Positions 25,040 to 34,657 of a DNA stretch of 64,000 nucleotides are shown one piece after another. The notes beneath the pieces are model-generated. The model was not told the DNA's origin. It searched no databases and saw only the letters and a program-made list of their open reading frames with translations. This DNA is from Serratia liquefaciens ATCC 27592 (GTDB lineage: Bacteria > Pseudomonadota > Gammaproteobacteria > Enterobacterales > Enterobacteriaceae): positions 1,612,001-1,676,000 of the forward strand of contig NC_021741.1 in NCBI RefSeq assembly GCF_000422085.1, read 5' to 3'. The stretch's first letter is position 1. Each line of letters opens with the position of its first letter. Both the position numbers and the translations under genes were made by a program.

Positions 25040-26185
25040 TTACTCTGCCAGTGCCTGCTGCAGATCGGCGATCAAATCTTCCGCATCCTCAATCCCTACC
25101 GACAGGCGCAGCAATTGCGGCGTAATACCGGTTTTCATCCGCTGTTCCAGCGGGATAGAAGCGTGAGTCATGCTGAACGGCTGACTGATCAGGCTTTCCA
25201 CGCCGCCGAGGCTCTCTGCCAGGGTAAACAGCTGTGAACGTTTGATCACCCGGCGCGCATAGGCATCGTCGCCTTTCAGCCGTACGGAAATCATGCCGCC
25301 AAAGCTGCTCATCTGCTTGGCCGCCAACGCGTGCTGCGGGTGGCTCGGCAGGCCAGGATAGTAGACTTCTTCTACCTGAGGTTGGCCTTCCAGCCATTGG
25401 GCAATACGCAAGGCGCTATTGCTGTGACGCTCCATACGCAATGCCAGCGTGCGGATGCCGCGCAGCGTCAGGAAGCTGCTGAACGGATCGAGAATGCCGC
25501 CCACCGCGTTTTGCAGGAAGCCGAGCTGCTCGGCCAACTCTGGGTTATTCCCCACCGCAGCGACACCGGCGACCACGTCGGAATGGCCGTTGAGGTATTT
25601 GGTGGCGGAATGCACCACCACATCAAAGCCGAGTTCCAGCGGACGCTGGATATAAGGCGAGGCAAAGGTGTTGTCCGCTACGCTGATCAAACCGTGTTTT
25701 TTAGCGATGGTGGCGATGGCGCTCAGATCAGCCAATTTCAGCAATGGGTTGGTCGGCGTTTCAACCCAGATCATTTTGGTATCCGGTTCGATTGCCTGTT
25801 CCAGCCCGGCAAGGTCCGCCGGGGAAACATAGGTGACGCGCAGGCCTGCGGTGCGGCTGCGGACCTTCTCCAGCAGGCGATAGGTGCCGCCGTACAGATC
25901 GTCGACCGCCACCAGATGGCTACCCTGATCGAGCAGCTCCAGCACCGTTGAACAGGCGGCCAGGCCAGAGGCAAAGGCATACCCATGGCTGCCGCCTTCC
26001 AGTTCGGCAATGGCGCTCTCCAATGAGGTGCGCGTTGGGTTGGCGCTGCGTGAATATTCATAACCGGTATGCTCCCCCGGCGCCGGTTGGGCGTAGGTGG
26101 AGGTCGCATAAATGGCCGGCATTACCGCACCGGTGGCATCCGGCGTGTAACCGGCATGAACGGTCAACGTATCAAACTTGGCCAT
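25040..26185 (-). CDS. Cystathionine gamma-lyase (reverse transsulfuration)
   Basis: 381-residue Cys/Met-metabolism PLP enzyme. The Schiff-base lysine is in HSATKYLNGHSDV, with the cofactor tyrosine in YEYSRSANPTR and the QNAVGGILDPF segment present. The family includes gamma-synthases and beta-lyases. It begins 14 bases downstream of a cystathionine beta-synthase gene, so splitting cystathionine to cysteine, 2-oxobutyrate and ammonia is the expected role. The pair matches the mtcBC arrangement reported for Klebsiella. Confidence 0.9.
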   Translation of the reverse strand: MAKFDTLTVHAGYTPDATGAVMPAIYATSTYAQPAPGEHTGYEYSRSANPTRTSLESAIAELEGGSHGYAFASGLAACSTVLELLDQGSHLVAVDDLYGGTYRLLEKVRSRTAGLRVTYVSPADLAGLEQAIEPDTKMIWVETPTNPLLKLADLSAIATIAKKHGLISVADNTFASPYIQRPLELGFDVVVHSATKYLNGHSDVVAGVAAVGNNPELAEQLGFLQNAVGGILDPFSSFLTLRGIRTLALRMERHSNSALRIAQWLEGQPQVEEVYYPGLPSHPQHALAAKQMSSFGGMISVRLKGDDAYARRVIKRSQLFTLAESLGGVESLISQPFSMTHASIPLEQRMKTGITPQLLRLSVGIEDAEDLIADLQQALAE

Positions 26186-26199
26186 ACAATCATTCCTTA

Positions 26200-27567
26200 T
26201 TAACGTAATTTTTGGCGCCAGGCGTTAAGCACGTCTGTGCGGGTAATCAAACCGAGGAAACGCTCACCGTCGAGGACGACCGCTACGTGGCCGTGATTGA
26301 AGGTGGCCAGTAAATCCTGATAGCTGGCTTCTTTTTGCAGCGTATTGACCGAATGGGTCATGGCGCGGGCGGCCGGCAGACTGAAGTGGCTGGCGTCCGC
26401 CTGCACGGCATTGAGCAGATCCCACTCGTCGATCAGGCCGACAACCCGATCGCCTTCCAGCACCGGCAGCTGCGAGATGTCATACAGCCGCATGCGGGCA
26501 TGAACGATAGCCAGCGTGTCTTCCGGTGCGACCGAAACGGCGGCCCCTTCGTCATGACGGTAGGCGATCAAATCGCGTAAATCCTGATGCTGCGGCTTGC
26601 TCAGCAGGCCTTGTTCCAGCATCCAGTGGTCGTTATACATTTTAGACAGGTATTTGTTGCCGCTGTCGCAGACGAAGGTGACCACGCGTTTCGGCTCTGT
26701 TTGTGCCTGGCAATAGCGCAGCGCTGCCGCCAACAGGGTGCCGGTGGATGAGCCTGCCAACACGCCTTCTTTGCGCAGCAGATCGCGCGCGGTGGTGAAG
26801 GCTTCGGCATCGCCGATACGATAGGCATTGCGCACCTGGTTAAAGTCGCTCAGCGGCGGAATGAAATCTTCGCCGATCCCTTCCACCAGCCAACTGCCGG
26901 CCTCGCCGATCTGGCCGTTATCAAGATAGTCCGCCAGGATCGAGCCAGCCGGATCCGCCAACACGAACTCGGTTTGCGGCGAGACTTCGGCAAAATAGTG
27001 GCTCAGGCCGCCGAGTGTGCCGCCGGAACCGACGCCAACCACGATGGCATCGACCTGATGCTCCATCTGCTGCCACAGTTCCGGCGCGGTGGTGCGGGTA
27101 TGGGCCGCCGGGTTGGCGGGGTTGTTAAACTGATCGATATAAAACGCACCGGGGATTTCGTCGGCCAGCCGTTTGGCGTAATCCTGATAGTAAGCCGGGT
27201 GCCCCTTGCCCACGTCGGAGCGGGTCAGCACCACTTCTACCCCCAGGGCGCGCAGATGGAAAATCTTCTCGCGGCTCATCTTGTCCGGTACCACCAACAA
27301 CAGCTTATACCCCTTCAGGGCCGCCACCAGCGCCAGGCCCAAGCCGGTGTTGCCGGCGGTGGCTTCAATGATGGTGCCGCCGGGCTGCAGGTTGCCGTCG
27401 CGTTCCGCTTGCTCGATCATCGACAGCGCTACGCGGTCTTTGATGGAGCCGCCGGGGTTTTGATTCTCAAGCTTGACGAACAGGCGGCAGGGGCCGGTAT
27501 CAAACTGAGTCAGTTCCAGCATCGGGGTGTTACCGATCATATCGATGACGGAATGCGGTATTGCCAT
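26200..27567 (-). CDS. Cystathionine beta-synthase with C-terminal CBS pair
   Basis: Condenses homocysteine and serine (or O-acetylserine) to cystathionine. 455 residues. A fold type II PLP domain covers about 1-320, with the lysine in NPGGSIKDRV, ATAGNTG phosphate/substrate loop, VGVGSGGTLGG and a C-terminal DSGNKYLS. Two CBS domains follow (about 340-455; ISQLPVLEGDRVVGLIDEWD and VAVVLDGERFLGLITRTDV), likely regulatory. There is no N-terminal haem domain. ATG 27567 has GGAGATCC upstream. With the lyase it forms a methionine-to-cysteine operon. Confidence 0.92.
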   Translation of the reverse strand: MAIPHSVIDMIGNTPMLELTQFDTGPCRLFVKLENQNPGGSIKDRVALSMIEQAERDGNLQPGGTIIEATAGNTGLGLALVAALKGYKLLLVVPDKMSREKIFHLRALGVEVVLTRSDVGKGHPAYYQDYAKRLADEIPGAFYIDQFNNPANPAAHTRTTAPELWQQMEHQVDAIVVGVGSGGTLGGLSHYFAEVSPQTEFVLADPAGSILADYLDNGQIGEAGSWLVEGIGEDFIPPLSDFNQVRNAYRIGDAEAFTTARDLLRKEGVLAGSSTGTLLAAALRYCQAQTEPKRVVTFVCDSGNKYLSKMYNDHWMLEQGLLSKPQHQDLRDLIAYRHDEGAAVSVAPEDTLAIVHARMRLYDISQLPVLEGDRVVGLIDEWDLLNAVQADASHFSLPAARAMTHSVNTLQKEASYQDLLATFNHGHVAVVLDGERFLGLITRTDVLNAWRQKLR

Positions 27568-28034
27568 GAGGATCTCCAGAATAATTCGGTTTAAAGCCGT
27601 TATCTGGATGATAGCGCTGTCAATAAGCCCATTAAAAAGAACAAATAACCACTCAATATGCTTTTTTGGAATATATTAATTCAATTTGGACGTATGGAGG
27701 CATGGATGTTCAGCGGTGCAGATGTTCAGCCGTATGGCCGTGGGCCGTTTAAAAAAACGACGCACCGTCGGCTTTTCATCCAATTTACGCGTAACAGCGT
27801 ACAGTTATGTAAAAATGCTGAAAATTCGCGCTAAACCCTGCAAAAATAAGATGAATCTAATAAACTCACAGCAAGGGCATTTTCGGTACGCCGCTCAACC
27901 CGTCATGGGGCCGCAGGGAGTTTGCGGTTGGAAAACGCGTATCGGGCCACTCTCGCTGGTTGGCTGAAAACGTGAATATGTTTGAAAGTTAACGCTATTT
28001 CAATGATTTGAATGGATACTCTGGCGACGTCATG
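27568..28034. other. 467-base divergent intergenic region, CBS operon and dacC
   Basis: It should hold the promoters of both flanking genes. A 16-codon ORF at 27702-27752 (+) follows GGAGG and encodes MDVQRCRCSAVWPWAV; just after it lies a weak hairpin with arms CGAC/GTCG then GGCTTTT. A direct repeat GATGTTCAGC occurs at its start. The larger plus-strand frame from 27686 has no family features. No other gene was recognised. Confidence 0.4.
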
Positions 28035-29237
28035 ATGAAAAAAAACTTTTCCACTACCCTGAAAAAATTAACCTTTAGCGTCAGCATCCTGTTGTTGGCT
28101 GCGCCTGTCGTACAGGCGGCGGAAGCGCCGGCTGCCCCGCAGGTCGATGCCAAAGCTTTTGTGCTGATGGATTACAACAGCGGCAAAATTCTGACGGAGG
28201 GCAATGCCGATACCCGGCTCGATCCCGCCAGCCTGACCAAGATCATGTCCAGCTACGTGATTGGCCAGGCGATCAAGGCCGGCAAGATCAAGCCGGAAGA
28301 CATGGTCACCGTAGGTAAAGATGCCTGGGCAACCGGTAACCCGGCGTTGCGTGGCTCCTCGCTGATGTTTATCAAGCCGGGCGACCAGGTGCCGGTGATG
28401 GAGCTCAACAAAGGCATCGTCATTCAGTCGGGCAACGACGCCAGCATCGCGCTGGCCGATTATGTCGCGGGTAGCCAGGATTCGTTTGTCGGCCTGATGA
28501 ACAACTACGCCAAATCGTTAGGCCTGCAGAATACCCACTTCCTGACGGTGCACGGGCTGGATGCGGAAGGGCAGTACAGTACCGCACGTGATATGGCGCT
28601 GCTGAGTCAGGCACTGATCCGCGACGTGCCGGATGAATATGCGCTGCATAAAGAAAAAGAATTCACCTTCAACAAGATCCGCCAGGTTAACCGCAACCGT
28701 CTGTTGTGGAGCTCCAACCTGAACGTTGACGGCATTAAAACCGGTTACACCGGTGGCGCCGGTCATAACCTGGTGGCCTCGGCCACCGACGGCCCGATGC
28801 GTTTGATCTCGGTAGTGCTGGGTGCGCCGAGCGATCGCGTCCGCTTTAGCGAAAGTGAAAAGCTGCTGACCTGGGGCTTCCGCTTCTACGAAACCGCCAC
28901 CCCTATCAAAACCGACAAGCCGTTTGTTACCCAGAAAGTGTGGTTTGGCGACGTTGGCGAGGTGCCGTTGGGCGTAGCGAAAGATGCGGCGGTCACTATC
29001 CCGAAAGGGCAGATGAAAAACCTGAAGGCCAGTTACAAGCTGAACCAGCCGACGCTGGAAGCGCCATTGGCAAAAAATCAGGTGGTTGGCACCATCGATT
29101 TCCAACTTGACGGCAAAACCATCGAGCAATATCCGCTGGTGGCGATGCAAGAGGTGAAAGAAGGGAACTTCTTCAGCCGTATCTGGGACATGGTGATGAT
29201 GAAACTGACCCAGTGGTTCGGCAGCGTGTTCGGCTAG
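28035..29237 (+). CDS. dacC: D-alanyl-D-alanine carboxypeptidase, PBP6
   Basis: Trims the terminal D-Ala from peptidoglycan pentapeptides in the periplasm. 400 residues from ATG 28035, identical to E. coli DacC in length (ATG 28032 also possible). A signal peptide ends near VVQAAEA. The peptidase S11 active site is complete: SLTK, SGN and KTG (GIKTGYTG). The C-terminal beta domain is followed by an amphipathic membrane anchor ([19 protein letters not shown]). In E. coli dacC is next to deoR; here sdaCB lies between. Confidence 0.96.
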   Translation: MKKNFSTTLKKLTFSVSILLLAAPVVQAAEAPAAPQVDAKAFVLMDYNSGKILTEGNADTRLDPASLTKIMSSYVIGQAIKAGKIKPEDMVTVGKDAWATGNPALRGSSLMFIKPGDQVPVMELNKGIVIQSGNDASIALADYVAGSQDSFVGLMNNYAKSLGLQNTHFLTVHGLDAEGQYSTARDMALLSQALIRDVPDEYALHKEKEFTFNKIRQVNRNRLLWSSNLNVDGIKTGYTGGAGHNLVASATDGPMRLISVVLGAPSDRVRFSESEKLLTWGFRFYETATPIKTDKPFVTQKVWFGDVGEVPLGVAKDAAVTIPKGQMKNLKASYKLNQPTLEAPLAKNQVVGTIDFQLDGKTIEQYPLVAMQEVKEGNFFSRIWDMVMMKLTQWFGSVFG

Positions 29238-29273
29238 TTATCACGAGGGTTCAAAGACCACGTTGTTATCAAA

Positions 29274-29304
29274 CAGAGGGCGCATGATGGCGCCCTCTGC
29301 TTTT
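29274..29304. terminator. Bidirectional terminator dacC/sdaB
   Basis: Arms CAGAGGGCGC and GCGCCCTCTG with a short loop, followed on the plus strand by CTTTTATC. It ends just before the stop codon of the convergent sdaB. Confidence 0.8.
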
Positions 29305-29305
29305 A

Positions 29306-30673
29306 TCAGTTACAGGCGACCACCTTGATCGCCAGACCGCCCTGCGACGTCTCACGGTATTTGGCGTTCATGTCCTTGCCCGTCTCATACATGGTTTCAA
29401 TCACCTTATCCAGGCACACCCGCGGCTCGCTGGTACGACGCAGCGCCATACGTGCTGCATTGACCGCTTTCACCGCGGAAATCGCGTTACGTTCGATACA
29501 GGGCACCTGAACCTGGCCAGCCAATGGATCGCAGGTCAGCCCCAGATGGTGCTCCATGGCGATCTCCGCCGCGATGCAAACCTGAGCTGGGCTGCCGCCC
29601 ATCAATTCCGCCAGACCGGCCGCCGCCATGGAGCAGGCGACGCCCACTTCCCCCTGACAGCCCACTTCTGCGCCCGAAATAGAGGCGTTCATCTTGTACA
29701 GCGCGCCAATGACGCCGGAGGTCAGGAAGTAACGGCTATAGGAATTAGGGTTCACCGGACGAATAAACTGGTCGTAATAGGCCAGTACCGCCGGGATGAT
29801 GCCGCAGGCACCGTTGGTTGGGGCGGTCACCACGCGGCCACCGGCGGCGTTTTCTTCATTCACGGCGAAGGCGAACATATTGATCCAATCAACGACGTTC
29901 ATCGGATCGATGTTGTTCTTGTCGCCGGTCACCAGAATACGGCGCAGAGCAGCAGCGCGGCGCTGAACCTTCATTGGGCCGGGCAGCAGGCCTTCGGTAT
30001 TCATGCCGCGTTCAATACCGGCACGCATCACTTGCCAGACTTCGGCGAAGTGCGCGTCGATCTCGGCCTTGCTGTGCAACGCCAGCTCGTTTTGCATCAC
30101 CAGACCGGACAGCGAAAGGCCGGCGTCCTTGCAGTGCTGTTGTAAGTCACGCGCCGAATTGAACGGGAAGGGCACCTGAACCGGATTCGCCTCCGACAGG
30201 CCAAAATGTTCCTCATCGACGATAAAACCGCCGCCGGTAGAGTAATAGGTTTTGCTGTGCAGCAGACGTTCGTCGGCGAAGGCGCTAATGCGCATGCCGT
30301 TTTCATGCAGCGGCAGATTATTGCTGTGGAAGTTCATGCTGGTTTGCAGCGGAAAATCCACTTCGTGATGACCCTTGGCCATCAGCAGGCGACCGCGTTG
30401 CTCAACGTCACGGATAAAACCGGCGATACCGTCGATATCCACGTCGTGCGGCAGGTTACCCGCCAGGCCCATAATAATGGCGATATCGGTGTGGTGTCCT
30501 TTGCCGGTCAGAGACAGCGAGCCGTAGACGTCCACCACGACGCGGGTGGTATCCATCAACTGCTGGCTGGCGATCAACTCATCGGCGAACAGCTTGCCGG
30601 CTTTCATCGGACCGACGGTGTGGGAGCTGGATGGGCCAATACCAATTTTAAAAATATCGAAAACGCTGACCAT
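29306..30673 (-). CDS. sdaB: L-serine ammonia-lyase (iron-sulfur)
   Basis: Deaminates L-serine to pyruvate and ammonia with a 4Fe-4S cluster. 455 residues as in E. coli. The N-terminal [18 protein letters not shown] motif and C-terminal segments with cluster-binding cysteines ([45 protein letters not shown]) are intact. It lies downstream of sdaC as in the E. coli sdaCB operon, with an intercistronic hairpin between. SdaA is closely similar, but the sdaC linkage favours sdaB. Confidence 0.95.
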   Translation of the reverse strand: MVSVFDIFKIGIGPSSSHTVGPMKAGKLFADELIASQQLMDTTRVVVDVYGSLSLTGKGHHTDIAIIMGLAGNLPHDVDIDGIAGFIRDVEQRGRLLMAKGHHEVDFPLQTSMNFHSNNLPLHENGMRISAFADERLLHSKTYYSTGGGFIVDEEHFGLSEANPVQVPFPFNSARDLQQHCKDAGLSLSGLVMQNELALHSKAEIDAHFAEVWQVMRAGIERGMNTEGLLPGPMKVQRRAAALRRILVTGDKNNIDPMNVVDWINMFAFAVNEENAAGGRVVTAPTNGACGIIPAVLAYYDQFIRPVNPNSYSRYFLTSGVIGALYKMNASISGAEVGCQGEVGVACSMAAAGLAELMGGSPAQVCIAAEIAMEHHLGLTCDPLAGQVQVPCIERNAISAVKAVNAARMALRRTSEPRVCLDKVIETMYETGKDMNAKYRETSQGGLAIKVVACN

Positions 30674-30733
30674 GGTTTCGCCTCCTTCTTCAGGTGTTAG
30701 GCGTTAATGCAGGAAAGGGGGCCGTGCAGAGAA

Positions 30734-30754
30734 GCCGGCGCACAGGGCGCCGGC
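30734..30754 (-). promoter_or_regulatory. Intercistronic hairpin sdaC-sdaB
   Basis: Perfect 8-base-pair GC stem GCCGGCGC / GCGCCGGC with a five-base loop, ten bases after the sdaC stop. There is no T-run, so it is more likely an mRNA-stability or processing element that adjusts sdaC versus sdaB expression than a terminator. Confidence 0.6.
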
Positions 30755-30763
30755 CGGGCTGGA

Positions 30764-32059
30764 TTAGAGGCTGTACAGGATTGCGGAGATGGCGATCAGG
30801 CCCATCACTACCACGAACACGTTACTGATGTGGCCGCTGTACTTGCGCATGGCAGGCACTTTACGGATAGCGTACATCGGCATCAGGAACAGCAGCATGG
30901 CGATGATTGGACCACCCAGGTTCTCGATCATGCCGAGGATGCTTGGGTTCAGGGTCGCAACAATCCAGGTAGTCACCAGCATGAAGATGGCGGTGATGCG
31001 GTTCAGCTTGTTGGTGCTGATGGTTTTACCGCGGCTCTTCATCGATTTGGCGATCAGACCGTTAAAACCTTCACGTGCGCCCAGGTAGTGGCCCAGGAAC
31101 GATTTGGTGATGGCGATAAAGGCGATAACCGGCGCGATGTAGGCGATCATCGGGTTGTTAAAGTGGTTGGCCAGGTAGGACAGAATGGAGATGTTCTGTG
31201 CCTTGGCTTCAGCCAGGTTTTCCGGCGACAGGCTCAGCACGCAGCTGAACACGAAGAACATAACGGTCAACACCATCATGATGTGAGCGAAGCCCAGAAT
31301 GCGAGAACATTTCTTCTCGGCTTCTTCCTGGCCGTATTCTTCACGTTTGGCTACCGCAAAGGCGGAGATGATCGGCGAATGGTTGAAGGAGAACACCATG
31401 ACCGGGATCGCCAGCCACAGGGTGATGATCAGGCCGTGGCCCATACCGGTACCGGCGCCAGACAGGGAAACGTTGTCGAAGATGGCGGTGGACCAGTTAG
31501 GGATCAAGTACAGGGCCAGCAGCATCAGCACGCCAACAAACGGGAACACCAGGATGCTCATGGTCTTCACGATAGCCTGCTCACCGAAACGAACGATGGT
31601 CATCAGGCCCACGATCAGGATCAGCGACAGAATGGCGCGCGGTGGCGACGTCATACCCAACTGGTGAGTAATGAAGCTGTCGACGGTGTTGGTGATCGCC
31701 ACGCTGTAAACCAGCAGGATTGGGTAGATGGCGAAGAAGTAGAGCAGGGTGATCAGCTTACCGGCGCCGATACCAAAGTGTTCTTCAACTACTTCGGTGA
31801 TGTCTTCACCGGCATTTTTACCGGAGAGCACGAAACGGCACAGGCCACGGTGGGCGAAGAAGGTCATCGGGAAAGCGATGATGGCCATGATGATCAGGGG
31901 AATCAAACCACCGATACCGGCGTTGATTGGCAGGAACAAAACGCCTGCGCCGATCGCGGTGCCGTACAGGCCCAACATCCACATGGTGTCGGTTTTACGC
32001 CAGGTACTGGTAGAGCCAGAAGCCGCAGAGGCAATGGTGCCGGTCTGTGTAGTGTCCAT
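30764..32059 (-). CDS. sdaC: Serine/H+ symporter
   Basis: Inner-membrane L-serine transporter of the hydroxy/aromatic amino acid permease family. 431 residues with about 11 hydrophobic segments. The start at ATG 32059 follows GGAGATATTT. Conserved segments [22 protein letters not shown] and [15 protein letters not shown] are typical of SdaC. It supplies the substrate of the downstream lyase SdaB. Confidence 0.95.
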   Translation of the reverse strand: MDTTQTGTIASAASGSTSTWRKTDTMWMLGLYGTAIGAGVLFLPINAGIGGLIPLIIMAIIAFPMTFFAHRGLCRFVLSGKNAGEDITEVVEEHFGIGAGKLITLLYFFAIYPILLVYSVAITNTVDSFITHQLGMTSPPRAILSLILIVGLMTIVRFGEQAIVKTMSILVFPFVGVLMLLALYLIPNWSTAIFDNVSLSGAGTGMGHGLIITLWLAIPVMVFSFNHSPIISAFAVAKREEYGQEEAEKKCSRILGFAHIMMVLTVMFFVFSCVLSLSPENLAEAKAQNISILSYLANHFNNPMIAYIAPVIAFIAITKSFLGHYLGAREGFNGLIAKSMKSRGKTISTNKLNRITAIFMLVTTWIVATLNPSILGMIENLGGPIIAMLLFLMPMYAIRKVPAMRKYSGHISNVFVVVMGLIAISAILYSL

Positions 32060-32584
32060 AAATATCTCCGAAGTGAACACGTTAATTTAAAATTAAAGGC
32101 AAAACTTAAGGTTAAAACCGAATGTCGCAAGAGCAGATGGCGGCATCGGTAAGAATCAGGTGTTGCTTGCGGGGATAATTGGCGTCCCCCTGGTTGTTTA
32201 TTTTGCTAATTACCGTTGGCCAGTGTGGCGGATAATTAATCAAATGATATTCCGCTCCCGAAGGGCCTCACATCGATACTGCTGCCGGAAGGTCATGGCC
32301 TGCCGATTTTCGTTGGCGGCAAGATAACGATTTACAGTAGAAACAACCGTGATCATGCTCTCAAATGCGTAATATGTGCGGTTAATTGCTTTTTTATTGG
32401 CTTTTCATGCATATGTTGCGCGCTTGTGTAAGATTTCATGCTGAAAACGCTCTCATGGATGTTTCAGGATTTATCCGGTGTGGACGATCTGTAACCAGAT
32501 AAAACGCTGCCGTTGTCAGCAAGCCGAGCAATATATTTTAAGCGTGGGTTTGGATCTAGCTAAAAACCCGGAATAAGCGGTTTT

Positions 32585-32600
32585 AGTGACGTAGATCACA
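32585..32600. promoter_or_regulatory. Candidate CRP site upstream of sdaC
   Basis: AGTGA-CGTAGA-TCACA matches TGTGA-N6-TCACA at nine of ten key positions. It lies about 530 bases upstream of sdaC, farther than usual, so either the sdaC transcript has a long leader or the site serves an unseen transcript. Confidence 0.55.
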
Positions 32601-32730
32601 TTGTGATTTTAAGTGAATTAACTTTTAATTAATTGTTTTATATGGTTTTATTTAAAATATCCCGCTAATAACGAAGGTAAACTACTTAACTGGATAGCGG
32701 ATAAAAATGCTTAACCATTCATCATATAAA

Positions 32731-32765
32731 TAAACCAAATTGGTTATATTTAAACCGGATTGGTT
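32731..32765. repeat. Tandem TAAACC-N2-ATTGGTT repeats
   Basis: Two 15-base copies, TAAACCAAATTGGTT and TAAACCGGATTGGTT, start 20 bases apart, close to two helical turns. The first is a perfect palindrome (AACCAA-A-TTGGTT). This looks like a pair of binding sites for a dimeric regulator I cannot name. Confidence 0.55.
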
Positions 32766-32995
32766 GCGTAATTGTTGATATTTATCTTGTAGATGTTATT
32801 GCGATTTATCATATAAAACCCCGCAGATACCGGGCGTGAAAGTAATATTGTGTGGGATTTATCCGTGCTAAAGGAATAAGCAGGAAGAACTGTTGCAATT
32901 TATTAACCTGAGATTGGCTGTGGATAAAGAGATTTGCGCATCAATCGAAGATTATTCGTTCAATTTTTGCAGAGAGAAGGGAGCCAGGGAAGGGC

Positions 32996-33017
32996 ACCGT
33001 CGGCTGGAACCGACGGT
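32996..33017 (-). terminator. Hairpin after deoR
   Basis: An 8-base-pair stem ACCGTCGG / CCGACGGT with a six-base loop lies 11 bases after the deoR stop. The minus-strand tail is pyrimidine-rich but not a clean T-run, so termination strength is uncertain. Confidence 0.55.
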
Positions 33018-33027
33018 AAAATTCAGC

Positions 33028-33792
33028 TTAAAAACGAATGGCGATCGCGTTTTCACTGAAAAAGTCCGCAAACTGCGGCTCTGGCTGACGATCGGTTATC
33101 ACCCGGTCGAACTGCGTCAGTGGACCAATGCAGGCGGGCTTGGTTTTGCCGAACTTGCTGTGATCGGCCACCAGGATTTTTTGCTGTGCCATGGCCATTG
33201 CCCGGTGTTTCATTTCCAGCTCGTCAAAATTAAAGCAGGTGGCGCCATGCTGCAGGCTCAGACCGGCGGCGGAGATAAAGGCGATATTCGGGCAGATATG
33301 ATCCAGCTCGTTGTGCTGGCCGACGGCGGTGAAAATGTAGTTGTTCGGCTTGAATTCACCGCCGCACAGGATCACTTGGCAGTTCGGTTTGTCCTGGAGC
33401 GCCAGAAAGGTATTTAGCGAGTGGCATACTGCGGTGAACACCAGATCGTCGGCAATGGCATCGATGATCGCCGGGGTGGTAGTGCCGCAGTCGAAAAATA
33501 CGGTGTCGTTTTCGTTGATCAACGCTGCGGCCAGCAGGCCGATACGACGCTTTTCCGTGACCTGTTTGGCCTTTTGATCGGAGACAAAATAGTTGGTGAC
33601 GCCATTGCTGCGGGGATCGGCGACCACATAGCCGCCCAACAGCACCACGGCGGCCGGCTCCGCGCTGAGATCGCGGCGGATGGTCATTTCTGAAACGCCC
33701 AACAGCACGGCGGCTTCTTTTAAATGGATCTTGTCAGAGCGCTTTAACGCCTGGACTAACCGATTGATTCGTTCTTCGCGCCGAGTTTCCAT
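33028..33792 (-). CDS. deoR: Deoxyribonucleoside regulon repressor
   Basis: 254 residues. An N-terminal helix-turn-helix (METRREERINRLVQALKRSD, then KEAAVLLGVSEMTIRRDLS) precedes a sugar-phosphate-sensing domain (FFDCGTTTP, AGLSLQHGATCFN, ADHSKFGK). It resembles E. coli DeoR throughout, which represses deo genes until deoxyribose 5-phosphate binds. It lies 141 bases downstream of deoC on the same strand, separated by a large palindrome. In-frame Met codons upstream (33819) are less likely starts. Two DeoR operators upstream of deoC imply self-control. Confidence 0.93.
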   Translation of the reverse strand: METRREERINRLVQALKRSDKIHLKEAAVLLGVSEMTIRRDLSAEPAAVVLLGGYVVADPRSNGVTNYFVSDQKAKQVTEKRRIGLLAAALINENDTVFFDCGTTTPAIIDAIADDLVFTAVCHSLNTFLALQDKPNCQVILCGGEFKPNNYIFTAVGQHNELDHICPNIAFISAAGLSLQHGATCFNFDELEMKHRAMAMAQQKILVADHSKFGKTKPACIGPLTQFDRVITDRQPEPQFADFFSENAIAIRF

Positions 33793-33840
33793 CTGTCTTC
33801 CCACAGGGTTAAGAGCCATTCTCCAGGGCCGAACACACAA

Positions 33841-33889
33841 ATGCGGGGTAATAGTTGACCAGCCTAAGGCTGGACACATTACCCCGCAT
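33841..33889. repeat. 49-base interrupted palindrome between deoC and deoR
   Basis: Perfect outer arms ATGCGGGGTAAT / ATTACCCCGCAT enclose an inner hairpin CCAGCC-TAA-GGCTGG. On the minus-strand transcript it forms a long two-part stem without a T-run. A second perfect 16-base palindrome, ACTGAGGCGCCTCAGT, lies at 33915-33930 just after the deoC stop. They probably reduce deoR expression relative to deoC or mark an mRNA processing point. Confidence 0.7.
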
Positions 33890-33933
33890 CAGATTATCAC
33901 GGCGCGCGCCCGGTACTGAGGCGCCTCAGTTTA

Positions 33934-34614
33934 TCAGTAGCTGCCGGCGGCAGCCTGATCACCGGAAACGATTGCTACGCCAGAGCTGGTGCCGATACGA
34001 GTAGCGCCTGCTTTGATCATCTTCTCGGCGGTTGCGCGATCGCGCACGGCGCCGGATGCTTTAACCCCCATCTCACTGCCTACCGTCGCACGCATCAGCT
34101 TGACGTGTTCTTCACGAGCACCGCCGGTGCTGAAGCCGGTAGAGGTTTTAACGAAGGCCACATCGAGTTCGCGACACATTTCACAAACCTGAACGATCTG
34201 CGCATCGCTGAGCAGACAGGTTTCCAATATTACCTTCAACGGGATCGCCGCGCAAACCTCGCGCACGGCGGCGATGTCGGCTTTGACTTCATCCAGCAGG
34301 CCGCTTTTCAGCCAGCCTACGTTGATCACCATGTCAATTTCCTGCGCGCCGGCTGCAATCGCCGCTTTGGCTTCGAAAGCTTTGGCTACGGTCAGGCCGG
34401 CACCCAGAGGGAAGCCGATCACCGAACAGATTTTCACTTCGCTTTCCTGCAGCAGATGCGCAGCCAGCGGCACATAGCCGGAGTTAACGCAAACGGCGTA
34501 GAAGTTGTGCTGCTGCGCTTCTTCACAGAGTTTGGCGATTTGTTCTTCGGTGGCATCCATCGCCAGCAGGGTGTGGTCGACATAGCGGGCGTAATCAATG
34601 TTTTCAGTCGTCAT
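33934..34614 (-). CDS. deoC: Deoxyribose-phosphate aldolase, short form
   Basis: Cleaves deoxyribose 5-phosphate to acetaldehyde and glyceraldehyde 3-phosphate in the cytosol. 226 residues from ATG 34614 ([17 protein letters not shown]), about 30 shorter than E. coli DeoC and typical of the shorter DeoC subfamily. The Schiff-base lysine is in [15 protein letters not shown], with the second lysine in [10 protein letters not shown]. It is linked to deoR, not to deoABD as in E. coli. A consensus DeoR operator lies 44 bases upstream. Confidence 0.94.
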   Translation of the reverse strand: MTTENIDYARYVDHTLLAMDATEEQIAKLCEEAQQHNFYAVCVNSGYVPLAAHLLQESEVKICSVIGFPLGAGLTVAKAFEAKAAIAAGAQEIDMVINVGWLKSGLLDEVKADIAAVREVCAAIPLKVILETCLLSDAQIVQVCEMCRELDVAFVKTSTGFSTGGAREEHVKLMRATVGSEMGVKASGAVRDRATAEKMIKAGATRIGTSSGVAIVSGDQAAAGSY

Positions 34615-34657
34615 TTCGATTCCTTGTTGAGGTTTGATCAAAGCACAATGTGAGTAA

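Larger units (their letters stand above)
32060..33027. other. 968-base non-coding region upstream of sdaC
   Basis: Unusually long for this compact chromosome and AT-rich in its central part. It contains a good CRP-like site (32585-32600), a tandem palindromic repeat (32731-32765) and the deoR 3' hairpin (32996-33017). The plus-strand frame from 32893 runs antisense into deoR and has no family features. No RNA gene was recognised. It probably holds a long sdaC control region; Lrp and CRP control of sdaC is known in E. coli. Confidence 0.6.

Noticed and set aside
27686..27967. 93-codon plus-strand ORF between CBS and dacC
   Set aside because: Unusual composition, no domain. The 16-codon frame beginning at 27702 has the better ribosome site, and even that is doubtful.
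30707..32152. 481-codon plus-strand ORF across sdaC
   Set aside because: It is antisense to the whole of sdaC, its product is low-complexity His/Gln/Asp-rich, and it has no family features. It arises from codon bias of the membrane protein gene.
32893..33417. 174-codon plus-strand ORF upstream of sdaC
   Set aside because: Most of it is antisense to deoR, there is no convincing ribosome site or family signature, and the intergenic part alone is too short.
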